From: Cymbomonas tetramitiformis
Lineage: Eukaryota > Chlorophyta > Pyramimonadophyceae > Pyramimonadales > Pyramimonadaceae
Direction of reading: 5' to 3'
Assembly (NCBI GenBank): GCA_001247695.2
Contig: LGRX02014016.1
Coordinates: forward strand, 1-38,432
DNA: 38,432 bases
Part shown: positions 30,809-38,432 of the stretch, piece by piece
Position numbering within the stretch: position 1 is the first letter of the stretch
Layout of the letters: each line of letters opens with the position of its first letter
Notes under the pieces: generated by a model
The model's input: the letters and a program-made list of their open reading frames with translations, nothing else
The model's database searches: none
What the model was told of the DNA's origin: nothing
Program-made: the position numbers and the translations under genes

Positions 30809-31176
30809 TATTGTTATCTTTATTGTAGCTTCAGTAGTTATGCAAAGTTGCGTCTTATGATGTTAGGATTATAGTCTTAGGTTGAATTCGTTTTTGGGTT
30901 CATGGAAAGTTCATTCACTCCAATCAACTTTGCTTAGTTACATACCTTAAGCTTTACGCAACCTGCGGCCTCGTCGTTGTGTGTATCAATAAAAGCATGT
31001 CCAAGCAATACAACTACCAAGTTTGAGGTGTATTGCGTGGATATAAGGCAATGGCTGAATTTATTTTTGGGTTCGAAGATAACTTCAAACCCAAAAAAGA
31101 AATCAGCCTAAGACCCATCCAAACTTCAACAAAACACACGATGCACGGCAGTGAAGTTAAAAAAGTGTGAATGAGG
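30809..31176. repeat. Centre of the long inverted repeat with inner hairpin
   Basis: Unique DNA between the arms. A direct pair (GGTTGAATTCGTTTTTGGGTTC near 30885 in degenerate form, GGCTGAATTTATTTTTGGGTTC near 31051) is present. The second partner folds with CAAACCCAAAAAAGAAATCAGCC (about 31085-31107). No frame has recognisable content. Confidence 0.6.
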
Positions 31177-31567
31177 TGAGTCCGATGTGGTTGGGGTTGA
31201 GCCCAAGCAAGGTTGGCATACACCAACCTCGACTTCCACACCTCAAGAGGTCGCGAATTAGCCACAAACCCATAAAAATAAAACAGCCGATGCCTTATCC
31301 TAAGTCGTTGCTCCTCAAACTTTGCGTACATATTCAAGGTGAATAAATGGACAAGTGACCACGAGTCCGATGTGGTTGGGTTTCATCCCAAGCTAGGTTG
31401 CCCTAGACTTCCACATCTCAAAAGAACGCGTCCCTCCTCGGCAGCCATCGGAATACCTGCGACACACACTGCGCACACCCAATATCGTGAGCTTAAATAT
31501 CAACATAAACAAACTGAAAAATAATTCAAACAAGCATTCAAACAATCCCTGCGCATATTTACAACAG

Positions 31568-31813
31568 TCACAGCACCGGCTGCCCCATAAGGCGAAGGAA
31601 CGTTGAGAAAATTGTGAGCTCTAAGTGTTGGTGCGCAGCACTTAGTTGCTTCCTCAGAAAGTCAACGCATGCGATACTTGTGTCACAGTCGAGTGTCGCT
31701 TGTGTCAGGACGGCATCACCCTTCAGTTCGATATCGCGAGATGTCATCGGATGACAGACGCTGTAATTAATTCCTATTCTGAATTCCAGCGTCTGTAGTA
31801 TTACCCGTGACAT
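31568..31813 (-). CDS. Mirror copy of the arm-encoded ORF
   Basis: An 81-codon frame in the right arm, homologous to the C-terminal part of the frame at 26686-27060. The two differ by substitutions and a short indel in the acidic/Gln stretch, and the ends are conserved. Being inside an inverted repeat, it is not independent evidence for a functional gene. Confidence 0.25.
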   Translation of the reverse strand: MSRVILQTLEFRIGINYSVCHPMTSRDIELKGDAVLTQATLDCDTSIACVDFLRKQLSAAHQHLELTIFSTFLRLMGQPVL

Positions 31814-31856
31814 AAATTATCGGATAAACCAAATCAGTTCATGTCACCGACTGAAT

Positions 31857-32258
31857 ATGATGTCACGAACCGAATCCCAGAATCAGAAAACCGTCTCACC
31901 TCGCTAATAGATAGTTTGAAACACATACAAGGTAGGATATTCTGTATATCAGTGTTTTGATACTATCGCTGTACGCAAAAATATGAGGCTCAAACGGTGA
32001 TAATATGTCTGTAAAAGATATAACATATGAGAGTCTGAGAGTCTAAGTAGCTTATGCTACGTGCGCTGTGTAAGGTTGTACGAGTACGGCTACGGTGATG
32101 CTCGAGTACTCTAACACGTGGCTCGCAGTCACTATCGCTGTGACTCGCTCTCTGTCGCTATGACTCGCGGTCTCGAGCCGAATAATAATGCAGTCATCTG
32201 TCACATGCATCGAGGAATGTCATACAGGGGCGAGTACGGTATATCTAGTCCCCGTGAC
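31857..32258. other. No gene recognised
   Basis: AT-rich then CGAGTAC/GACTCGC-rich DNA containing several short repeats of GTGACTCG and TCGCTATGACTCG near 32117-32170. No coding frame was supported. Confidence 0.4.
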
Positions 32259-32690
32259 TCGCCCCTTTACATAATTTATCAGGGGGCTGATTTATATAAA
32301 TATTCGCGTCGGATATACAATGATTTAATTATTTATTTATGCATATATAATTTATACAAATCTGTAATATTTGTAAGCCGAATTATGGGGAAAGGAGGGG
32401 GGGGGGCACCGGGGCAGGGGCGTGGAGCGGTGGAGGGGGTGGGAGGAGGGGGAGGAGGGGAGAGGGTGTGGAAAAGCGCAGGTAAGGGGGGCTATGAGAG
32501 GAGAGGGGAGGGGGGTGGCCTCCGCCCCATCACCCCCGCCCCGCCGCTCCCCTTTCCCCCCAAAATTCGGCTTTCATTATTATTACGTTTATATAAATTA
32601 TATATGCATAAATAGATAAATAAATCATTTATATCCGACGCGAATATTTATATAAATCAGCCCCCGCGGTAAATTATATAACAGGGGCGA
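32259..32690. mobile_element. Palindromic MITE-like element with G-rich core
   Basis: Inverted arms of about 125 bp start with TCGCCCC at each end. They contain GGGGCTGATTTATATAAAT, ATTCGCGTCGGATATA, TTTATGCATATATAATTTAT and AAGCCGAATT, and surround a core (about 32388-32560) that is G-rich at the left and C-rich at the right. The arms match with scattered mismatches and one small indel. No target duplication longer than three bases is clear. The element has no ORF with content. Transcription would produce a long AU-rich hairpin. Confidence 0.8.
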
Positions 32691-33633
32691 TGTGAATCAT
32701 CTATCATAATGTGTCACGATGTACTCGAACGCCTCACCTGCAGAGCCGCAATCCTGCAAAGTGCCACGTGCACCTCACCGAACGCACCCCTGCTCTTACC
32801 CCGGCTCTTACCCCTGCTCTTTATGTTTAAGAACCCGGCCAAATTACATTACTTACTGCTGGAATCTGTATAGGCAGCCCTGACTGGGAGTCCCGGTGCA
32901 GGCCCCTATGCTATGACAGACCCCTAGGCCAACACTGGACTGCTAACTAATCTGTAGGCTCGTGCTGTGACACACGTTGTGTCACAGGTAGGCTAGACTC
33001 CGTTACCGTTGCGAGACCGTTCGGGGTATATCTAGCTTAGGGTTCATATTATTATGAGAGTTTATCCAGACACAGTTCGAGACCCTCTGATATCTAGTGA
33101 ACTAGGATATTCCGGTAGGTCGTGGCCCCATCCACGCTATATTCCACATTGCTATTGGCCATGATTGACTAAGTCAGCCGCTTTGGTAGGTGGTGCGCAC
33201 CGGCGCGTTTGGGTATGAGTGGGAATTTGAGATGATCAGTTTGTGAGCGGTTGAGCCGCAGCTATTGATAAGGACGCACAAGCGAACCTTAAGATATATT
33301 ATGATATAATAAGATAGCGCAGGTGTTATTGAACAGTAACACTCGGGCAGCGTATGAGCGGGTGATGAGTGCAGACTTCGTCCGAAGATACTGTTGTAGC
33401 ACAACGCTACCTCATCTATACCGAATGCCTCCCATCTCATAGATGGCACCGCTATTGGGTTGTGAACCCAAGGCATTGGTTGAACGACTAGTATCGGCTG
33501 AACGAATAATGCGTTCGCCATATGATACTCGCATGCTTGTTCCGAACATGCTAGAAGCGAAGATGATTTCTTCTCCGAACCGTTCGGTACTTCAAGATAG
33601 CATCTTGCTTCGCCATCTCGAGTCCGACATACT
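32691..33633. other. No gene recognised
   Basis: A 160-codon minus frame (33174-33656) was examined and has no motif. A GTGACACACGTTGTGTCAC inverted word lies near 32968-32986. A segment at about 33450-33490 reads GGGTTGTGAACCCAAGGC, a small hairpin. Confidence 0.4.
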
Positions 33634-34063
33634 GGCCTCTCGATGGCATGTGTCATTCAAGTCTTACCTTGAATAAATGACAGATGATGTGACTTATCAT
33701 CTCGATGACATGTACAGTCATAGTCGACCGTACTGACGACTGTCTGTCATTATAATATATGACATGACTCGACATGACATGACATGGTAGGACATGTCTG
33801 ACAGGTATGACACGTATGACATGTATGACATGTGGTGGAACAGTCACACCGCTTGCTTTGTGACTCTTCCTATAGTAGTGTGTATGACTGTCACCCGAAC
33901 CCGGACCCTAACTGTTTATGCCCGTTATATCGGGTTAACTTATCAGCTTTAATACATTCTGAGAAAACCCATCACCGAGTGAATATATCCCGAGTCCTAG
34001 GGGTATATCCAACAACATGTATGACATTTATGACACATGTGTCATCGGTCATAACCTTGACAG
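33634..34063. repeat. ~243-bp direct repeat, copy 1 (interrupted by solo LTR)
   Basis: Begins GGCCTCTCGATGGCATG and ends CATAACCTTGACAG. It is nearly identical to 35006-35244 apart from the inserted 182-bp solo LTR at 33833-34014. The unit is dominated by ATGACA/ATGACATG words. It starts GG and ends AG and has no flanking duplication, so it does not look like an LTR itself. Confidence 0.9.
33828..34019. mobile_element. Solo LTR, 182 bp, ACATG target duplication
   Basis: 33833-34014 starts TGGTGGA and ends TCCAACA (short imperfect terminal inversion, TG...CA). It is bounded by ACATG on both sides (33828-33832 and 34015-34019). The homologous repeat at 35006-35244 lacks it and serves as the empty site. 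No matching full element is in the window. It presumably arose by recombination between the two LTRs of a former insertion. Confidence 0.85.
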
Positions 34064-35005
34064 ATCTCCCCTCTTAACAGAGTTGTGACCTCACAACGGG
34101 CATACCTTTGTATATGTCTTTGATGTCTTTGTTGTTGTTGCTTCTGCTGGTACCATTCTTCTTACACCGATGTGAGGCGTCCCTCATGGTGTTTTTAGGA
34201 TATTGGGGGGAACTGAGTCCACTTTAGTCCCTCACCTTAGGCATTTAGCCTTACAGTTCTTAGGATGTAGCCCCCATGAATTGCGTATCGTACTGTATTG
34301 CAGAGTGACGATTCAAGGTTCCATGAATTGCGTTTCGTGATTCAGATTGACGCTTAAAGCGTATCGTGATTCAGAGTGACGATTCAAGGTATCCGAGGTT
34401 TACGTTACGGATTATTTGCGCTAGCCGTCGACGCCTTTGCGAACGATGATCCCACGATTTAACAATTTATAATCGAACGATTCTCGGCCTGATATATATA
34501 ACTGATCGACAAACCGGTACATGTTTCCACAGTTATTATATATAGTGCACCCAACCCTTCCTCCCCTCCTGAAGCTACTTTGGAGGTTCACAGGCGGTCA
34601 TGGGGAGCCCGATGTTTCCGGAGTTATTTCACCGGGGGCTTGTTTTAATGCAAACGGAGTGGCCCTGCTTAACGGGATTGGACTTATAATCCTTTACCCG
34701 GTCTGCTCAACTCCTCAATTATTGGTCCAGTAAGCACGCTTTGACGAACATCTGTCGCGATGAGTGAGAGTGGATTCGCCACGTACTAATGTGAAATTTA
34801 TTTTAGTTATGTTTGTCAGGCATAACTTAGGATCACAACTCCGTCTACCTCAGTCAATGTCTCCGGTAGCTTCGGATGACTGGCCACAGAATCCGATGAC
34901 GAACCACGGTCTTGGCAAAGGTAGCATTTAGCAGTTTTTATTTATCCACAGATATGATATCTCGCATGTGTGCGTATCTGTGCAAGGGTATGATTTTGTA
35001 CAAAC
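34064..35005. other. Spacer between the two 243-bp direct repeats
   Basis: Contains a degenerate tandem tract at about 34274-34400 (ATGAATTGCGTATCGT and GATTCAGAGTGACGATTCAAGG repeated). 34490-34560 is AT-rich with TATATATA words. A 70-codon frame at 34521-34733 has no motif. No gene was recognised. Confidence 0.5.
34274..34400. repeat. Degenerate tandem tract
   Basis: CATGAATTGCGT(A/T)TCGT appears twice and CGTGATTCAGAxTGACG two to three times, with GATTCAAGGT endings, at spacings of about 40-55 bp. Confidence 0.7.
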
Positions 35006-35244
35006 GGCCTCTCGATGGCATGTGTCATTCAAGTCTTACCTTGAAAAAATGACAGATGATGTGACTTATCATCTCGATGACATGTACAGTCATAGTCGAC
35101 CGTACTGACGACTGTCTGTCATTATAATATATGACACGACTCGACATGACATGACATGACATGGTATGACATGTCTGACAGGTATGACACGTATGACATA
35201 TATGACATGTATGACACATGTGTCATCGGTCATAACCCTGACAG
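35006..35244. repeat. ~239-bp direct repeat, copy 2 (uninterrupted)
   Basis: Matches 33634-34063 without the solo LTR: GGCCTCTCGATGGCATG start, hairpin TGTCATTCAAG...CTTGAAAAAATGACA, then ATGACATG-rich tandem words, ending CATAACCCTGACAG. Differences from copy 1 are a handful of substitutions and one ATGAC unit. Confidence 0.9.
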
Positions 35245-35328
35245 CTATGGGGGTTCGACCTGGAGCAGGCCTCGTTGACGCAATGTTCATTTACGGTTTA
35301 TTGCCTGCCCTGATGGCTACTGCCCGGC

Positions 35329-36163
35329 GGTCCTTGTGGGAGGACCCAAATCGCGTTCGGTCCTCCCACAAGGACCGGCTTTGCGGGGATTGTTTTAACC
35401 ATCTTTTTGTGGTACCTATTGACTATCCTCCAAGTTTTAGCATCTATAGGACCTAAACTAAGTGGGAACATATGCCGTATACAATATATGTTCATATACT
35501 CACGATATCCAATGCATTTGTAGCATGCACCCTATCATTTTTGAGTTTCGACCTTTGGAGGGCATTCAACAACATGGCATGCCACTTAAACATTTTTATC
35601 CAATTGAATTTCGAGCTGAATCATCCCGTCAGGCAGTAAAATTTTATCCTGACACTATACCCAGTCATGCTTACCACATTTTGCATGTTGGCAACTTCAT
35701 ATTACACTGGCAGATATGTAACTTTTGGGTTTGGGTCCGAAACCCTGATTATAAGGTCGATTTTATCATTGTATTTCTAGCCAAGTGTAAAGTTCTAGAT
35801 GCCTGACAACATATGCATTTAACCGTTTTACGCCCTGTCACGTTGCAGTCATCATATATACCTATCAAATGATTTTTAGAATGCTTAACATCATCGATGC
35901 ATATTAATGTCTGCCTTGTGCGCGGCAATGAGGTTCCATCTATATACAAAATCTTGATGGCAAATTTCACCCAAGTCAGTTTTTTTGTGGGTGCATGACA
36001 TTGCGAGGGATATATCCCGCAGTATTATGGATTCCGAAGATGTTGTACATTGTAGAGGGCACGAATAGGTCATGTTATAGTATATTTCATGTGCAGTGGG
36101 CGCCAGGAAGGCCACTTAGTGAGCGTAGGTAGCTTGGAATAATCCGGTCCTTGTGGGAGGACC
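35329..36163. repeat. GGTCCTTGTGGGAGGACC motif, three copies
   Basis: The 18-mer occurs at 35329-35346, inverted at 35359-35376 (a hairpin with 12-nt loop), and again in the first orientation at 36146-36163. The last two are inverted relative to each other with CCGG edges, so 35358-36164 could be a TIR-bounded unit of about 0.8 kb. Within it a 114-codon plus frame (35462-35806) has no recognised family. No flanking duplication was seen. Confidence 0.6.
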
Positions 36164-36280
36164 GGCCTTTTTAATATTTAATTTCGAGCGGTCTCACCCC
36201 CACTTTTCAGGTAAACGTTATTGGACACGAAGTGGGAACTCCTTCCGCGCGATCGCGAGGTCAGACAGGATGTCATCGTC

Positions 36281-36306
36281 ATTTCGCCGGAAATTTCCGG
36301 CGAAAT
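36281..36306. promoter_or_regulatory. 26-bp perfect palindrome upstream of the spliced gene
   Basis: The half-site ATTTCGCCGGAAA is followed directly by its complement, with a centre AAATTT. It lies about 200 bp 5' of the first ATG of the gene at 36507. A perfect palindrome of this size suggests a dimeric regulator site, with TTTCGCC/GGCGAAA words somewhat like E2F-type sites, or a cruciform. The function is inferred from position only. Confidence 0.4.
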
Positions 36307-36506
36307 CACATTCACGTTTCGTCATGTGTGTCGCTCGCGGGAAAACTGTTACATCGTACACCGAATTTTGAAGATTGTGTGTACATTGTGCAGGTTGCAT
36401 GCAGTGTTGCATGCGACTTTCACTCGACTTTCACTTGAATACGCCGCCAGCAGTGCATTACTGACTTCTTTCGCGACTTACCTTTCTTTTTTCTTCTAGT
36501 CTACTA

Positions 36507-37602
36507 ATGACAGGAGCCTCAGTAGATCCTGATAAGTTCAGCGCTGCGTACCAGCAAAAACTAGCCAGCCGTATCCAACAAGGGCTGGACGCGCATGGCT
36601 CGCCGCACACAGACATGTGCTTTGCGTGCAAGTGGGGCATGCGCGGGCAGCCCAAGGCGTCCAACATCGGACGCTGTAGGAAGAAGCACCCGGTTGAAGA
36701 CAACAGGTTCAACGTGCTCTTCCCGCTTGGCTCCCTTGTGGAGTACGGAAAGGTTAAGAAGGGATCCGTAAACACGTTCGCCTGGTAAGCGCCTGTCCTA
36801 TCTCAACGCTGTGTAGTTTTTCCGCGCATAAAATTTGTTCATGTGCCTTTGTTTTTATGCGCAGGGTGCGTTCTAGAGATGCCGCGACGGGTCTCTGCAC
36901 CGTCGAAGAGGTGGACACCCAGCGCGTGTTCCGCAGGGTGCCGTTGGAGTTTTACTTCAGCGGCAATCCTTCAGTCGTGGACGGATTCGTCCACTGTGGC
37001 AGCAGCGCCACGCAGCTGGAGTTGCGACAGCTGGAGCGCGTGAGCGCTCGGCGATTCCTCCCTGCAAGGCTGCACGCTGCTGCAGGTATGATCTTTACCT
37101 TTCGCCTATTCCTTCCACACGCAATGCCCACGCAATCCTGTATCTCACACCACCCCCACCCTCCGCAGTTCAACAGGGCGCGGCAGCGGAGGGCGCGGCA
37201 GCGGAGGGCGCGGCAGCGGAAAGCGCCCAGCCGGCGACTGGGAAACGGAAGCGCGCGGCGTCCGACCACAGCATCCCGAACGCCTGTCAGCGGCCTTCGC
37301 CTGCTGGTGCCTATTCCTCCCCCCCCCTGCGTATTCATGTTTCAGCGCATGTCATGTTCATAACGTGCAGCATGCCAGCATGCTGCTCTGGCAGCATGCC
37401 AGCTGCCCGCACCCTGTCAACATGCGCCCTTTACACATCACAACCCCAGCAGCCCTCTTTCTTACCAATGCCTTGCACTTCCCCAGGTGGATTCACCATC
37501 GCCCACGCGGAGGAGCTGCTTCAACTCCTGCGACGAGATCCTGCAAGATCCGTGTCCGAGTGCTTCAAGGACATTGGTTTTGAGGAGCCTCGCCGTCTTC
37601 AG
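36507..37602 (+). CDS. Spliced gene of unknown function, exons 1-4 (3' incomplete)
   Basis: The exons are 36507-36784, 36865-37085, 37169-37306 and 37487-37602, joined by GT-AG introns of 80, 83 and 180 nt. The phases agree at every junction and give 251 uninterrupted codons. A pyrimidine tract and TTCTAG just before the ATG may end a 5'UTR intron. Residues 38-61 have C38-x2-C41-x15-C57-x3-H61, a possible zinc site. The region around 75-125 (VEYGKVKKGS to VEEVDTQRVFRRV) looks like a short beta-barrel of Tudor or PWWP type, a weak guess. Exon 3 encodes three GAAAEGA-type repeats and a basic GKRKR, a possible nuclear signal. Exon 4 is helical (AEELLQLLRRD). A donor at 37603 implies further exons beyond, through the minisatellite. 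No family is recognised; a nuclear or chromatin role is speculative. Confidence 0.7.
37173..37215 (+). repeat. 12-bp tandem repeat inside exon 3
   Basis: GGGCGCGGCAGCGGA is iterated three times with a 15-bp step, differing in the last copy (GAAAGC). It keeps the frame and encodes an Ala/Glu/Gly repeat, so length variation between individuals would be tolerated. Confidence 0.75.
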
Positions 37603-37639
37603 GTTGGTGCCCTACCTGCACCCTGCAATCTGGCTTCCC

Positions 37640-37682
37640 CAGCATCCAACCTGGGCTGCCCAGCATGCAACCTGCCTTGTAT
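37640..37682 (-). repeat. Inverted-orientation copies of the GGTTGCAT repeat
   Basis: CCAGCATCCAACCTGGG and CCCAGCATGCAACCTGCC are the reverse complement of the unit that dominates 37816-38110. They lie in the putative intron after exon 4, so the tract forms an inverted pair with the main array. Confidence 0.75.
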
Positions 37683-37815
37683 ATATATGCATATTCCGGT
37701 AAAAGGGGACTGATCCGTGAAGGCGGAGAAACCCGAGTAACCAGGTGGAATTAGTTGGCCCGTAAGACCTCTTGAAGGGGCCGGCGTCATCTCCACTAAG
37801 TGAATTATTAACTGC

Positions 37816-38110
37816 AAGGTTGCATGCTGGACAAGGCAGGTTGCATGCTGGACAAGGCAGGTTGCATGGACCTGAGCAGGTTGCATCTTTGGACATAAAG
37901 AAACGGGTTGCATCTTTGGTTGAGGCGAGTTGCATCTTTGGACAAGGCAGGTTGCATCTTTGGACAAGAGCGGGTTACATCTTTGGACAAGGCGAGGTTG
38001 CATCTTCGAACAAAGGTGGAGTTATCTTCGGGCAGCCAGAGTTGCATCTTTGGGGAGGCAGGTTGCATGCTGGGGAAGGCAGGTTGCATGCTAGGCAGGC
38101 CCGGTTGCAT
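37816..38110 (+). repeat. GGTTGCAT minisatellite, ~20-bp unit
   Basis: About 14 units of the form GGTTGCAT followed by GCTGG or CTTTGG and ACAAGGCA, at 18-22 bp spacing. Two sub-families alternate in blocks: GCATGCTGG at both ends and GCATCTTTGG in the middle. Open frames across it on both strands are by-products. Confidence 0.9.
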
Positions 38111-38128
38111 GGTCTGTCAAGTTTAGAA

Positions 38129-38310
38129 ATCTAACGTAGAGCGAAATGACAAATGTAAAAACTCCAAATTCAAGCATTATTCCAAAAAATGAAATCTGAA
38201 ATCTAGCGTAGAGCAAGTGTGCCAAAATTTAAAAATGGAATTCTAACGTAGAGAGAAATCTTAGATGTAAAACCACTGAAATCAAGCATTCCAAATGAAG
38301 AAATCTGAAA
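38129..38310. repeat. 112-bp degenerate tandem duplication
   Basis: CTAACGTAGAG occurs at 38131 and 38243, each followed by AAAT...ATGTAAAA, TCAAGCATT, CCAAA and GAAATCTGAAA. A partial third match (CTAGCGTAGAGC) lies at 38203. The duplication sits between two blocks of the GGTTGCAT array. Confidence 0.75.
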
Positions 38311-38327
38311 GCCATGATTGGGAACGT

Positions 38328-38432
38328 GGGTTGCATGCATGGGAAGGTGGGTTGCATGTTTAAGAGGCCAGGTTGCATGCTGGAGAGGCTATGTTGCATG
38401 CAGGGGAAGGCAGGTTGCATGATGGGCGAGGC
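38328..38432 (+). repeat. Second block of the GGTTGCAT minisatellite (runs off the window)
   Basis: Five units with GGTTGCATGCATGGGAAGG, GGTTGCATGTTTAAGAGG, GGTTGCATGCTGGAGAGG, TGTTGCATGCAGGGGAAGG and GGTTGCATGATGGGCGAGG. The array continues beyond the window end. Confidence 0.9.

Larger units (their letters stand above)
26798..31856. mobile_element. Long inverted repeat (foldback-like), split by a DDE transposon
   Basis: The left arm runs 26798-27250 and, after the pogo-like element, 30591-30808. The right arm is the inverted copy 31177-31856. A 368-bp unique centre lies between them (30809-31176) and itself holds a small hairpin. The arms share long stretches with few differences, including AGGGTAATACTACAGA, ATTCAGTCGGTGACATG at the outer edges and CCATAAAAATAAAACAGCCG in the inner part. 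The left arm carries a deletion and the right an insertion near GACATGA. No target duplication is obvious outside. It may be a foldback transposon or an inverted genomic duplication. Confidence 0.8.

Noticed and set aside
33634..35244. LTR retrotransposon bounded by the two 240-bp direct repeats
   Set aside because: The repeats start GG and end AG, have no flanking target duplication, and the interior has no retroelement motif or primer site.
37816..38110. CRISPR-like spacing of the GGTTGCAT word
   Set aside because: The sequence between words is itself repeated and only about 12 bp long. It is a degenerate tandem repeat, not spacers.

Overview
The window looks like nuclear DNA of a protist or alga-type eukaryote. 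It has low gene density, short GT-AG introns (about 80-180 nt), no operons or ribosome-binding sites, several minisatellites, and many eukaryotic transposons (Ty3/gypsy, a gag-only LTR element, hAT-like, Mutator-like and pogo-like). I cannot name the species. Several coding remnants carry single-base frameshifts, which may be real decay or uncorrected assembly error. The two large transposon ORFs (805 and 819 codons) are intact.

Layout. 1-9.7 kb: mostly unassigned sequence. It holds one small predicted membrane protein resembling the DoxX family (3559-4008, minus), a broken or spliced unknown coding region (about 5292-7246), a 64-bp minisatellite beginning at that region's apparent stop codon (7240-8150), and a 59-bp minisatellite (8666-9081). 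9.7-14.3 kb: sparse. It holds a half PHD-finger ORF (10157-10435), a structured stretch weakly resembling group II intron RNA (about 11640-12000), and microsatellites.

14.3-22.7 kb: a nested transposon complex. A decayed Ty3/gypsy pol on the minus strand is split by three later insertions: a ~620-bp TIR element (17940-18561), a 3.4-kb LTR element with only a gag ORF (18687-22073, GAATT target duplication), and a 280-bp hAT-like MITE (22146-22425, 8-bp target duplication). The gypsy reverse transcriptase frame resumes across each junction, which independently supports the boundaries. A 1.29-kb Mutator-like TIR element (14290-15581, 9-bp target duplication) lies just downstream of pol.

26.8-31.9 kb: a long inverted repeat (two ~0.65-kb arms). 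Its left arm was hit by a 3.3-kb pogo/Tc1-like DDE transposon (27253-30588) with an intact 819-aa transposase and TA target duplication. The other arm preserves the empty TA site. 32.2-36.2 kb: a palindromic element with a G-rich core, a pair of ~240-bp direct repeats (one carrying a 182-bp solo LTR with ACATG target duplication), and a three-copy hairpin motif.

36.2-38.4 kb: the best host gene in the window, four exons of an unrecognised protein (36507-37602, plus, running on past 37602). Its exon phases match perfectly. It has a Cys/His cluster and a basic stretch, a 26-bp perfect palindrome upstream, and a dispersed GGTTGCAT-type minisatellite in the downstream intron or flank. There is little functional cooperation between genes: most of what can be read is transposon content and its insertion history.
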